A stretch of DNA of 16,615 bases from Nanobdellota archaeon. Lineage in GTDB: Archaea; Nanobdellota; Nanobdellia; Pacearchaeales; GW2011-AR1. The stretch covers positions 1 to 16,615 of the forward strand of contig JAHIEH010000019.1 in assembly GCA_018901675.1 (NCBI GenBank), written 5' to 3'. Shown here in pieces: positions 1 to 5,870 of the stretch (position 1 is the first letter of the stretch; each line of letters starts with the position of its first letter). Under the pieces are notes generated by a model. The model searched no databases and was not told the origin of the DNA. It saw only the letters and a program-made list of their open reading frames with translations. A program made the translations under genes and the position numbers.

Positions 1-377
1 TATTTTATAATTCTAAAAAGATTCTTAATATCTTCATTAGGTCTTTTTTCTTTTTCTGTTAAAAATCTTTGGATATTTCTCCATAAAAGTGTTCTGAAAG
101 GAAAATCGAGCCAAATTACTAAATCACTCTCTTTAGTAAATTTTTCAGTCCAAAATCCATAAACCCCTTCAGTAACCCATTTCTTTTTTTTAAGAACATT
201 CAGAATCATTAAGTTTCTTTTTTTTGGATTCCTCTTTTTTGAAAATCGTTTATACCAAAAGAGATCATCTAAGTTATAATGGGGGATATTTAACTTTTCC
301 GAGATTTGTTCCGCCAACGTGGTTTTTCCACTTCCAGAAGTGCCAAGAATAAAAATTTTATTAGGTGATTTTTTCAT
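1..377 (-). CDS. P-loop nucleotide kinase (AAA_17 / adenylate kinase-like), 3' end outside window
   Basis: Translating the minus strand from the ATG at 375-377 gives an open frame of about 125 residues that runs off the left edge without a stop. The N-terminus carries a Walker A loop, GTSGSGKTT at residues 12-20, followed by an NLDDLFW segment and a later VTEGVYGFW and VIWLDFPF. That order (P-loop, LDDLFW acid pair, W-[IV]-x-[ED]-G, Walker B-like LDxP) is typical of small kinases related to adenylate kinase and the so-called topology modulation protein FlaR group. The substrate cannot be read from the sequence; nucleotides, sugars or small metabolites are all possible. The start overlaps the stop of the upstream GNAT gene by 4 bases (ATGA), so the two are almost certainly cotranscribed and translationally coupled. 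The missing C-terminus should hold the lid region. Confidence 0.8.
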   Translation of the reverse strand, partial: MKKSPNKIFILGTSGSGKTTLAEQISEKLNIPHYNLDDLFWYKRFSKKRNPKKRNLMILNVLKKKKWVTEGVYGFWTEKFTKESDLVIWLDFPFRTLLWRNIQRFLTEKEKRPNEDIKNLFRIIK

Positions 378-811
378 CTTAACTCCTTCCCCATCAAGAT
401 ATAATCTTTATCGTATTTTGGAGTAAGCTTCTTGAATCCGAATCTTTTAAAGAAAGCGGGGATCTTTGTAGAGATAAGAATCATTTTTACCTTGGGGTTC
501 TTCATTTTTTCTAATCGTTTCACAATATCTTTAATTAATTTTGTTTGAATTCCCCGACTTTGGTAGTCTGGATGGATATTTACCCAAAAAATATCTATAA
601 CCATATTATCTGCCCAAGAAGGAATAAACCCGCCAAATGCCAAAACTTTTCCGTTTTCTTCTGCCACAATATATGTTGGTTTTAGCAATGATTTAGAAAA
701 CATTTCCTTAAGCTCCTTTAAGGCTAAATCTCGCGAATACCAAGAGTTATTTAATTTTATGATTTCCATCATCTGCGGAATATCTTTTTTAGTTGCTTTT
801 CGTAGTTTCAT
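374..811 (-). CDS. GNAT family N-acetyltransferase
   Basis: This 145-aa protein has the GNAT fold signatures in order: an N-terminal RKATKKDIPQMMEI strand-helix (residues 4-17), a central beta region (GFIPSW, 61-66), the acetyl-CoA pyrophosphate loop after VNIHPDYQSRGIQTKLI (77-93, the QxxGxG/A motif read here as QSRGIQ), and motif B with AFFKRFGFKKL (119-129). It would transfer an acetyl group from acetyl-CoA to an amine. The acceptor is unknown; single-domain GNATs of this size act on protein N-termini, amino acids, polyamines or antibiotics. A TATA-like AT stretch at 833-842 lies about 27 bases upstream of the ATG, fitting a leaderless or very short leader transcript. It is the first gene of a two-gene unit with the P-loop kinase. 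Confidence 0.85.
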   Translation of the reverse strand: MKLRKATKKDIPQMMEIIKLNNSWYSRDLALKELKEMFSKSLLKPTYIVAEENGKVLAFGGFIPSWADNMVIDIFWVNIHPDYQSRGIQTKLIKDIVKRLEKMKNPKVKMILISTKIPAFFKRFGFKKLTPKYDKDYILMGKELR

Positions 812-832
812 CCTCTTCCTCTCACTTCCTTC

Positions 833-842
833 AAATATTTAT
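833..842 (-). promoter_or_regulatory. TATA-like box for the GNAT/kinase unit
   Basis: On the minus strand this reads ATAAATATTT. Its centre is about 27 bases upstream of the GNAT start codon at 811, the archaeal spacing between a TATA box and the transcription start. A purine-rich GAGAGGA lies just before the ATG but only 3 bases away, which is close for a Shine-Dalgarno site. Confidence 0.45.
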
Positions 843-886
843 CATACAACACCTTTATTATCTTTTTGATTTTTTCTTTTAGCACT

Positions 887-1435
887 TTAATTCTTATTAT
901 TCAACTCATTTAGCAGGATATTCATCTCGAATAAAAATTGCTTTGCTCTCTGCAAAGAGGTTTTAGCTTTTGCCTGTTTGTCAATATCATCGGTCCGGTA
1001 TTGAATCTTGCCTCTTTTGATTTTTTCCTGGTCGAAAGACTCAATTAAAGAGTCTGCTTTTATTCCAGCTAAATTAAGTGCTTCATCCTTGCTGTCTTCA
1101 TATTCTTCGATTAAGGCATCTTTTAATTTTCCTCTTGCATAGATTATTAAAGCATCAACAGTCACCTTATGCGCAATTTTCTCTCCAACTTTATATCCTA
1201 ATTTGCGAAGAACAGCATTAGCAATATAAAACATTGAATAATAAGAGCAAACAATAACCCATAAGTCTGAAATTCTTTCTGAATTTAATTTTTCTGCAGA
1301 GTTTATACTCTCTTGAGCATTTCTTAATAAAACTCTTAGAGCATCTGGATTTAGAGACTCTTTTTTTAGCAGACCTTCACTTAAATAAGCCCTGATATTA
1401 GTTTCAGCCTCTTTTATTCTATCTTCGGATAACAT
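887..1435 (-). CDS. HEPN domain protein (UPF0332-like), putative toxin or RNase partner of MNT protein
   Basis: The 182-aa all-helical protein matches the HEPN pattern of the UPF0332 group: an N-terminal helix pair, SYYSMFYIANAVLRKLG (64-80), then a basic loop ending in IAHK with His89. Canonical HEPN RNases have an Rx4-6H motif; here the basic residue at the right distance from His89 is Lys82 rather than Arg, so catalysis is uncertain. The C-terminal half (RGKIQYRTDD and after) is a further helical pair. It follows an MNT nucleotidyltransferase gene on the same strand with a 33-base gap, the arrangement of HEPN/MNT (type VII-like) toxin-antitoxin pairs, in which HEPN is an RNase toxin and MNT adenylylates or blocks it. 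The gap holds two perfect hairpins. No Shine-Dalgarno sequence is obvious; AACATGTT around the start is itself a small palindrome. Confidence 0.78.
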   Translation of the reverse strand: MLSEDRIKEAETNIRAYLSEGLLKKESLNPDALRVLLRNAQESINSAEKLNSERISDLWVIVCSYYSMFYIANAVLRKLGYKVGEKIAHKVTVDALIIYARGKLKDALIEEYEDSKDEALNLAGIKADSLIESFDQEKIKRGKIQYRTDDIDKQAKAKTSLQRAKQFLFEMNILLNELNNKN

Positions 1436-1436
1436 G

Positions 1437-1457
1437 TTAAATTTCTTTGAAATTTAA
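1437..1457 (-). repeat. Perfect 9-bp inverted repeat, intercistronic hairpin 1
   Basis: TTAAATTTC, a 3-base loop TTT, then GAAATTTAA. It lies immediately upstream of the HEPN start codon and 4 bases from a second hairpin. In the mRNA it would occlude the region in front of the HEPN start. Confidence 0.7.
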
Positions 1458-1461
1458 TAGG

Positions 1462-1482
1462 CAGAAAATCAATGATTTTCTG
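1462..1482 (-). repeat. Perfect 9-bp inverted repeat, intercistronic hairpin 2
   Basis: CAGAAAATC, a 3-base loop AAT, then GATTTTCTG. It overlaps the last codons and the TGA stop (1469-1471) of the MNT gene. Similar CAGAAAA...TTTTCTG hairpins occur at 5812-5834 and 8979-8997. Together with hairpin 1 it fills the gap between antitoxin-like and toxin-like genes, so it could act as a partial terminator, a processing site or a translational brake. Confidence 0.7.
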
Positions 1483-2068
1483 TATTTTTTAATAGTCTGT
1501 AATATTCCTCTATTCCGATTAGTATAACATTCTTTTTAAGCGCTTCGCTGACAACACTAAACTCTTTGCTCCTTGCCATCCGAATAAAACTTCCATAAGT
1601 TACAGAGGTCAAATGAATCTCTTGAGGAAATACATTTATTGCATCTTGAACTTTCTTAAAATGTTCTTCATCAGAAATGAGAAGAAGGTCTATGTCTGAA
1701 TGTTTTGTTGCAGTTCTCTTGATATAGCTTCCAAATAAAAGAATAATTAATGGAAACTCCAATTTTGCCAGGTTATTATAGATTACTGGGAATTCTCTTT
1801 TTCTGAATAAGTCTTCTCTTCTTGAATACTCTGCCTTAAAGACTAAATCAGTAAAGGTATTGTTAGATGTGCATAGAATTGTATTTCCTACCCGTTTTAA
1901 TTCAACAACCCCTTCTTTTTTAAGAGCTTTTAGAGCGTTATAAGCAGACTTATAGTTTATCTTTCTAATTAGAGCAATTTTCCTGATGCTATAAGTCTCT
2001 TCTTTGTTTTCTATCAATAGTTTAAGTATCTCTATCTTCTCTCCATGCTCCTTTGTTGAATTATCCAT
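1469..2068 (-). CDS. HTH-MNT nucleotidyltransferase, putative antitoxin of HEPN/MNT pair
   Basis: This 199-aa protein has an N-terminal winged-helix segment (about residues 10-62, with YSIRKIALIRKINYKSAYNALKALKKEG as the helix-turn-helix) fused to a minimal nucleotidyltransferase domain. The catalytic signature is GSYIKRTATKHSDIDLLLI (113-131): Gly-Ser motif plus the Asp125/Asp127 pair; a third acid is probably Glu150 in PQEIHLT. MNT proteins of HEPN/MNT pairs transfer AMP from ATP to the toxin or act as antitoxins by binding. The fused HTH suggests that this one also binds DNA, and a perfect 18-bp palindrome sits at its own promoter, which points to autoregulation. The gene is first in the operon, before HEPN, so the antitoxin-like protein is made first. 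Confidence 0.82.
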   Translation of the reverse strand: MDNSTKEHGEKIEILKLLIENKEETYSIRKIALIRKINYKSAYNALKALKKEGVVELKRVGNTILCTSNNTFTDLVFKAEYSRREDLFRKREFPVIYNNLAKLEFPLIILLFGSYIKRTATKHSDIDLLLISDEEHFKKVQDAINVFPQEIHLTSVTYGSFIRMARSKEFSVVSEALKKNVILIGIEEYYRLLKNTENH

Positions 2069-2072
2069 CTTA

Positions 2073-2090
2073 AACCATAATATTATGGTT
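2073..2090. promoter_or_regulatory. Perfect 18-bp palindrome at the HEPN/MNT promoter, putative operator
   Basis: AACCATAATATTATGGTT equals its own reverse complement. It begins 4 bases upstream of the MNT start codon and covers the expected transcription start, about 26 bases downstream of the TATA-like box at 2097-2106. A repressor bound here would block initiation; the HTH part of the MNT protein is the natural candidate. Confidence 0.6.
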
Positions 2091-2096
2091 ATAAGA

Positions 2097-2106
2097 CATA
2101 TATAAA
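2097..2106 (-). promoter_or_regulatory. TATA-like box for the MNT/HEPN operon
   Basis: On the minus strand this reads TTTATATATG. It lies about 34 bases from the MNT start codon and about 20 bases from the centre of the palindrome, so the transcript should begin within or just after the palindrome. Confidence 0.55.
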
Positions 2107-2151
2107 CCTTTGGATAGTAAGTGATTCCCCTATTCTAGTGCTGGATCCCCC

Positions 2152-3936
2152 TCACTTTATATATCCCCCTTTCTGAAGGTCCCATAATTTTTTGTATTCA
2201 CCTGGCTGGCGGATTAATTCATTGTGAGCCCCCTGCTGGATTATATTTCCATTTTTCATAACTATAATCCTGTCTGCATTCATTATTGTTGAAAGCCTGT
2301 GAGCTATCATTATTGAAGTTCTTCCTTCTAACAATCTTTGCAAATCTCTTTGGATTTCATGCTCTGTCTCTGAATCAAGAGAGGATGTTGCTTCATCTAA
2401 TACAAGTATTCTTTTGTTTGCCAAAATAGCTCTTGCTATTGAAACTCTCTGCTTTTCCCCTCCTGAAAGCTTTATGCCTCTTTCTCCTACAATTGTGTTT
2501 TCTTTTTTAGGGAAAGTCTGAATTATCTTGTCAAGCTGTGCGAACTTTATTGCTGCAAGAACTTGCTGTCTTGTTGCATCTGGGTTTGAGAATTTGATGT
2601 TATTAAAAATTGTGTCATAAAACAAAATTGCTTCCTGAGGAACTATAGACATCTCACTCCTTAGAGATTCCTGCTTAACATCCTGAATGTTTTTGCCATC
2701 GATTAAAATTGCCCCTGAATTTACATCATACATTCGGTAAAGCAATTTAACTAAAGTTGTTTTTCCGCAGCCAGAATGCCCAACTAAAGCAATTTTTTTG
2801 TTTTTTGGGATGTTTAAATTAAAATCACTGAAGATTTTTCTTTTTCCATAACTGAAATTAACATTCTTGAATTCAACAGTACCTTCTTTTATTTCCAAAT
2901 CTTTAGCGTGTGGCTTGTCTAAGATTTGCTTTGGTATTTTTCCGTAACTGAACAAATCCTGGAAGTCAGCCATTGAACGGTAATAACCTCTGATTCCGTG
3001 GACAAAACCAAACATCGGGCTTATAAACGCTGCATAAACAGAATAAATAAAAGTAAGAGTTCCAAGAGTTATTTCTTTATTTAAAAAGCTCATTAAGGGA
3101 AAATAAAGAACAAAAAAAGTCCCAAGTGATAATACTAAGGACTGGATTGCAGAGAGCCACTTGAAATAATCCCAGTTTTTGAGGTAATTCGTTTTAGTGT
3201 TCTCGCTTAAATTTTTGTATCTGTCTTTTATCAGTTTTTCCTTGCCGAAATACTTTATTGATTCTATATTCGTAAAAATGTCTGCAGTTGCCCCCTTTTC
3301 TATGTCCTCGGTTTTGTTCACTATTATGTTTGACTTTTCTTGTGCTTTTTGAATAAAGAAGTTTATAGTTAAAAAGGTGATTACTGTTATAAAAAGGACT
3401 AATGCAGGCACCCAATCAAAGTAGATTATTGATAAAACAGCAATTACTAATTGCAGTATTAAAGGAGCGAAATTAAATATAATAACATCAGAAATCCTCT
3501 CAATAGCTCCTGCTCCCCTCATTAATCTTGAGATTAAACTTCCTGTCTTGTGAGTTACATGAAAATCATGGTCTAAATCTATAATATGATTAAAAAACCT
3601 TAATTTTAAATCCTGCATTAAATGGACTTCTACCCTGTTAAGTATGTGGATAACAGACCAGTTTAAGAAAATATTGATAAGTGAGACTATTATAAATACG
3701 CCTGCGATTATTAATAAAATCTGGATGAATGCTTCTGAAATGAGAATTCCTGATAAAAAATCAGTTCCTTTATCAACAATTATTTTAAACAAAAATCTGT
3801 TCAGAATATAAATGGATTCCTCAATTAAAACCAGAAACAAAAGTACAGCTACCCAAAACCTGTACTTTCTTAAAAGACTCCAAAATACTTTAAGGTTATA
3901 TTTGAAGTCTATTTTGTAGCTATTTTTTCCTGCCAT
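2152..3936 (-). CDS. ABC exporter half-transporter (fused permease and ATPase)
   Basis: The 594-aa protein is a full-length type IV ABC exporter subunit that would work as a homodimer in the membrane. Residues 1-330 hold about six hydrophobic helices (for example near 29-48, 67-92, 152-172, 176-195, 262-283 and 290-310). The ATPase domain shows Walker A GHSGCGKTT (386-394), Q-loop Gln434 in IVPQEAILF, ABC signature LSGGEKQ (490-496), Walker B ILVLDEA with Glu515, D-loop SSLD, and H-loop His546. The LFYDTIFNNI segment after the Q-loop recalls Atm1/MdlB-like exporters; lipids, peptides or thiol compounds are all possible substrates. It is monocistronic with its own TATA box at 3961-3970. Its stop region forms an AAGTGA/TCACTT pair (2119-2124 with 2152-2157) that might help end transcription. 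Confidence 0.92.
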   Translation of the reverse strand: MAGKNSYKIDFKYNLKVFWSLLRKYRFWVAVLLFLVLIEESIYILNRFLFKIIVDKGTDFLSGILISEAFIQILLIIAGVFIIVSLINIFLNWSVIHILNRVEVHLMQDLKLRFFNHIIDLDHDFHVTHKTGSLISRLMRGAGAIERISDVIIFNFAPLILQLVIAVLSIIYFDWVPALVLFITVITFLTINFFIQKAQEKSNIIVNKTEDIEKGATADIFTNIESIKYFGKEKLIKDRYKNLSENTKTNYLKNWDYFKWLSAIQSLVLSLGTFFVLYFPLMSFLNKEITLGTLTFIYSVYAAFISPMFGFVHGIRGYYRSMADFQDLFSYGKIPKQILDKPHAKDLEIKEGTVEFKNVNFSYGKRKIFSDFNLNIPKNKKIALVGHSGCGKTTLVKLLYRMYDVNSGAILIDGKNIQDVKQESLRSEMSIVPQEAILFYDTIFNNIKFSNPDATRQQVLAAIKFAQLDKIIQTFPKKENTIVGERGIKLSGGEKQRVSIARAILANKRILVLDEATSSLDSETEHEIQRDLQRLLEGRTSIMIAHRLSTIMNADRIIVMKNGNIIQQGAHNELIRQPGEYKKLWDLQKGGYIK

Positions 3937-3960
3937 TTTGCTTTGTAAGTTATAGCATAA

Positions 3961-3970
3961 TTTTATATAT
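3961..3970. promoter_or_regulatory. Bidirectional TATA-like region between ABC exporter gene and small acidic ORF
   Basis: TTTTATATAT reads as a TATA box on both strands. Its centre is about 30 bases from the ABC exporter start at 3936 and about 26 bases from the ATG at 3992 on the plus strand, so both may be expressed from divergent leaderless promoters. Confidence 0.45.
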
Positions 3971-3991
3971 TCTTGATGCTTTTATTTTAGC

Positions 3992-4102
3992 ATGAAAGAC
4001 TGGATTGAATGGACTTCCTCATCTGCAAAATCCAAACGCATAGATTGTGATTCAGAGGATGAAGATGCGGATTTTAATTCTGTAAGTGAAGATAAGGAAT
4101 AA
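3992..4102 (+). CDS. Possible 36-aa acidic peptide
   Basis: An ATG at 3992 opens 36 codons ending with TAA at 4100-4102. The peptide begins MKDWIEWTSSSAKSKRIDC and then becomes strongly acidic (DSEDEDADFNS, VSEDKE). No family is recognised. Support comes only from a TATA-like box at 3961-3970 at leaderless spacing and from the biased composition. It could equally be a chance open frame in a 414-base gap between the ABC exporter gene and the TPR-like gene. Confidence 0.35.
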   Translation: MKDWIEWTSSSAKSKRIDCDSEDEDADFNSVSEDKE

Positions 4103-4196
4103 TCCTTTTAATTGACTGCAACCTCTTTTTATTTAAATAGCAAAATCTGATTTAAAGAGTTTTTGTTTCTGCTTAAATTAAATATCATTTTTCATG

Positions 4197-4310
4197 TCAA
4201 GAATGCTTTGTGAAAACTGCATCTTTTAAGATGCAGATAAGCATTCTTGAGCATCCAAAAGTCCCAAACAAACCACGGCTTAAAAGCTGTGGTAACACTC
4301 AAGGACTTTT
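4197..4310 (-). repeat. Two-hairpin structured element, copy A (minus orientation)
   Basis: Two nested stem pairs lie side by side. First: 4197-4208 pairs with 4239-4250 (12 bp), enclosing CTGCATCTT (4217-4225) with AAGATGCAG (4228-4236). Second: AAAAGTCC (4257-4264) pairs with GGACTTTT (4303-4310), enclosing CCACGGCTT (4273-4281) with AAGCTGTGG (4284-4292). GAGCATCC (4249-4256) joins them. The reverse complement aligns with the element at 5693-5806: ACCAC...GTGGTTTG-TTGG-AC, GGATGCTC and AGTTTTCA are shared, while stem bases differ yet still pair. It could be a structured RNA gene or a non-autonomous mobile element with hairpin ends. No coding potential is seen. Confidence 0.6.
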
Positions 4311-4322
4311 TGATAATAATCC

Positions 4323-4329
4323 TTAAATA
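4323..4329 (+). promoter_or_regulatory. TATA-like box for the TPR-like gene
   Basis: TTAAATA is centred 25 bases upstream of the ATG at 4351. The same TTAAATAC heptamer-plus-one stands at the same distance before the gene at 8251. A leaderless transcript is likely. Confidence 0.5.
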
Positions 4330-4350
4330 CTCTTATGCACATTTAATTTT

Positions 4351-4899
4351 ATGTTACAAAAAGGCATGACTAAAGTAGAGATTGAAAAGGATTTAGAAGG
4401 CAAGGGTGATTTTGTTAAGATAGACCATCTCAAAAGATTCCTTGAACAAGACATTGCTTTTGAAACAAAAAAGTTCGTTTATTTCAAGCTTGCAGAGATT
4501 TATGAGAAAAAGGGAATGTTTAATGATGCGGGAAAAATTTATGAGAATATTTCAATGCTCTCAACTTCTTTTTCAGAAAAAATACAGGATTATGTCAAGG
4601 GTGCAGAATTGTATATAAAAGGCGGGTTTTTTAACCGCGCGGATGAATCAATAAAAAAGGCGTTCAGCCAGGCAAATTTAGCCCAAAAAGCAGATATTTA
4701 CATTGCAATTAAGAATTTCTATAAAAGGCAGGCAGAAGTTTATGAAAGAGAGCTTAGGAGGAGTCATGCGGTTAAAATATATGAAAAACTCCTGACGATG
4801 AAAATTTCTGAGTCAGAAAAGCAGGAGATAAAGGATAAACTTATTAATTTGTATGAAAAACTTGGAAGGATTAAGGAATATTATGCATTGAGAAAGTAA
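4351..4899 (+). CDS. TPR-like helical-repeat protein, function unknown
   Basis: This 182-aa, charged, all-alpha protein has no signal peptide or membrane segment. It has helix-turn-helix repeats of tetratricopeptide character: FVYFKLAEIYEKKGMFNDA (42-60), a second around YVKGAELYIKGGFFNRADES, a third around YIAIKNFYKRQAEVYE, and a last around INLYEKLGRIKEYYAL near the C-terminus. The AEIYEKKGxFxxAxxIYE pattern is the usual TPR helix A/helix B pairing. Such proteins scaffold protein complexes; no enzyme motif is present. An ATG six codons further in (MTKVEIEK) is an alternative start, but the first ATG fits the TATA spacing better. It is bracketed by the two inverted two-hairpin elements together with a small membrane gene pair. 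Confidence 0.7.
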   Translation: MLQKGMTKVEIEKDLEGKGDFVKIDHLKRFLEQDIAFETKKFVYFKLAEIYEKKGMFNDAGKIYENISMLSTSFSEKIQDYVKGAELYIKGGFFNRADESIKKAFSQANLAQKADIYIAIKNFYKRQAEVYERELRRSHAVKIYEKLLTMKISESEKQEIKDKLINLYEKLGRIKEYYALRK

Positions 4900-4986
4900 G
4901 GATAAAAATAAATGTATTTAAATCCCTACTAATAAAATTTGAGTATGAAGATTATAACATTATTTTTGAAGTATTATTAATCAGAA

Positions 4987-5013
4987 TTAGTCTAACGGCA
5001 TTAGAGGGACTAA
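4987..5013 (+). repeat. Short stem-loop downstream of the TPR-like gene
   Basis: TTAGTC (4987-4992) pairs with GACTAA (5008-5013); an alternative inner pairing is CTAA with TTAG. A TATA-like TATTTAAAT at 4915-4923 lies upstream, so a short RNA of this 140-base gap is conceivable, but nothing else supports one. Confidence 0.3.
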
Positions 5014-5040
5014 CATAAAGGGGATATTCCAACTAAAAAA

Positions 5041-5331
5041 TTATTTTGTATGATTTACTAAATGATATTTGAAATCCTCGCCAAGGTTAGACAAACTATC
5101 CCCCACATTTCTTGTTCTTTCTTCTAAAATCCCCAAACATTTTCCCTGATTAATCAAAAAACCGACTATCACAAACATACCTGCTAAAATAACCCCCATC
5201 CCCGCGATTATTATATTTTCAGTAGCCCAAGTCCCGCCAAAAATAGCTTTTAAAACCTGATAAGCTACATAAATTATAATTAGCAGATAAATTACTTTGA
5301 TTAACTCTTTAATTATTCTGCTTAAATCCAT
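5041..5331 (-). CDS. Small two-helix membrane protein, function unknown
   Basis: The 96-aa protein begins MDLSRIIKELIKVIY and has two hydrophobic helices, about residues 12-30 (VIYLLIIIYVAYQVLKAIF) and 39-60 (IIIAGMGVILAGMFVIVGFLI), then a polar tail with GILEERTRNVGDSLSNLGED that could form an amphipathic or short coiled-coil helix. No family is recognised and no catalytic motif is visible. A 27-codon open frame encoding another membrane-type peptide lies 13 bases upstream on the same strand, and the pair probably forms one transcript. The start ATG follows TTAGG, with no clear Shine-Dalgarno site, so translation may depend on the upstream frame. Confidence 0.65.
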   Translation of the reverse strand: MDLSRIIKELIKVIYLLIIIYVAYQVLKAIFGGTWATENIIIAGMGVILAGMFVIVGFLINQGKCLGILEERTRNVGDSLSNLGEDFKYHLVNHTK

Positions 5332-5344
5332 CCTAATTGTTTAG

Positions 5345-5428
5345 TTAACCATAAAAAAAGAGTATCGCCAATATTAAAGAAGCCCAGCGCAGAAATTCCA
5401 AGAACCAATCCCCTCTTTTTTTAGCCAT
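5345..5428 (-). CDS. 27-aa single-helix membrane peptide upstream of the two-helix protein
   Basis: On the minus strand an ATG at 5426-5428 opens a 27-codon frame ending in TAA at 5345-5347. It starts MAKKRGDWFLEFLRW and ends in a hydrophobic run ASLILAILFFYG, so basic N-terminus plus one membrane helix. A TATA-like box (5460-5467) is about 35 bases upstream and a 7-bp inverted repeat lies between box and start. The downstream 96-aa membrane protein gene begins 13 bases after the stop. The pairing of two short membrane proteins suggests partners in one small membrane complex, but the role is unknown. Confidence 0.5.
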   Translation of the reverse strand: MAKKRGDWFLEFLRWASLILAILFFYG

Positions 5429-5430
5429 TT

Positions 5431-5454
5431 TCCCCCTTGTAGAGAATAGGGGGA
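5431..5454. promoter_or_regulatory. 7-bp inverted repeat with G-run, putative operator or 5' hairpin
   Basis: TCCCCCT (5431-5437), a 10-base spacer, then AGGGGGA (5448-5454). It lies between the minus-strand TATA-like box at 5460-5467 and the start of the 27-aa gene at 5428, covering the expected transcription start. The runs of five C and five G stand out in this AT-rich DNA. Confidence 0.45.
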
Positions 5455-5459
5455 TAATC

Positions 5460-5467
5460 TATTTAAA
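5460..5467 (-). promoter_or_regulatory. TATA-like box for the small membrane-protein pair
   Basis: TTTAAATA on the minus strand, with the predicted start about 26 bases downstream near 5437, a few bases before the ATG at 5428. Confidence 0.4.
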
Positions 5468-5488
5468 CTTTTTTAAGAAAGAGTAATA

Positions 5489-5496
5489 TTTATAAA
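5489..5496 (+). promoter_or_regulatory. Strong TATA box at the head of the dnaG leader region
   Basis: TTTATAAA is identical to the box of the initiator tRNA gene at 15239-15246. A transcript would start near 5518 on the plus strand, far upstream of dnaG at 5882, implying a separate small RNA or a leader of about 360 bases. Confidence 0.5.
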
Positions 5497-5692
5497 CCGC
5501 TAATAATTCTATTTTTTTGTAGAGAAATATCGATTAATAAATTAGTCAAAGATTAATCAATATCACGTTCACTTTCACTTTTCATTTTAGCTTCATGCTA
5601 TTTTTTCGAGAAGAATGCAGAGATAACTAGAAGTAAAAACTGAGAAAACTGCAAGTAGAATATCCGATATTTTTCTATATCAGAAAAACAAT

Positions 5693-5806
5693 GTGCCACC
5701 ACCCCTTAAAAGGTGTGGTTTGATTGGCACTTGTTTTTAGGATGCTCAGAAATGAAAATAGCTATAAAGACTATTACATCCTTTAGGATGTAGTTTTCAT
5801 TTCTGA
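5693..5806 (+). repeat. Two-hairpin structured element, copy B (plus orientation)
   Basis: GTGCCA (5693-5698) pairs with TGGCAC (5725-5730), enclosing CCAC-C-CCTT (5699-5707) with AAGG-T-GTGG (5710-5718). GGATGCTC (5740-5747) follows. Then TCAGAAATGAAAA (5746-5758) pairs with TTTTCATTTCTGA (5794-5806), enclosing TACATCC (5775-5781) and GGATGTA (5786-5792) around a TTTA loop. It is related to the reverse complement of 4197-4310; stems have changed on both sides, loops and GGATGCTC / AGTTTTCA are kept. Confidence 0.6.
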
Positions 5807-5811
5807 CACAA

Positions 5812-5834
5812 ACAGAAAACATTTTGTTTTCTGT
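5812..5834 (+). repeat. Perfect 10-bp hairpin in the dnaG leader
   Basis: ACAGAAAACA (5812-5821), loop TTT, TGTTTTCTGT (5825-5834). It resembles the hairpins at 1462-1482 and 8979-8997. Confidence 0.6.
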
Positions 5835-5870
5835 GTGAAATCGTTATGGTTTCAGTTAATTAAACAAAAT

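Larger units (their letters stand above)
5518..5840 (+). ncRNA. Candidate structured RNA or long dnaG leader
   Basis: This gene-free stretch follows a good TATA box by 25 bases and is rich in base pairing. In order it holds ATAT-GATTAAT paired with ATTAATC-ATAT around 5528-5562 (11 bp, one mismatch), TTTTTCT/AGAAAAA near 5670-5690, the two-hairpin element B (5693-5806) and a 10-bp hairpin at 5812-5834. The dnaG gene starts 48 bases after the last hairpin, with its own Shine-Dalgarno site, so the stretch may be its leader or a separate RNA. No C/D-box pair, no kink-turn and no RNase P core motif was found. No long open frame is present. Confidence 0.35.

Noticed and set aside
4987..5020. TAGTCTAACGGCATTAGAGGGAC as the D arm of a tRNA
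   Set aside because: The stretch resembles a tRNA-Glu D arm, but the D loop is too long, and no acceptor stem, anticodon stem or T arm follows. It also does not match the 3' fragment at 7050-7105.
4197..5806. Two-hairpin elements as H/ACA guide RNAs
   Set aside because: The hairpins have internal loops of suitable size, but they lack a kink-turn or kink-loop and a correctly placed ACA after each stem, so the class does not fit.
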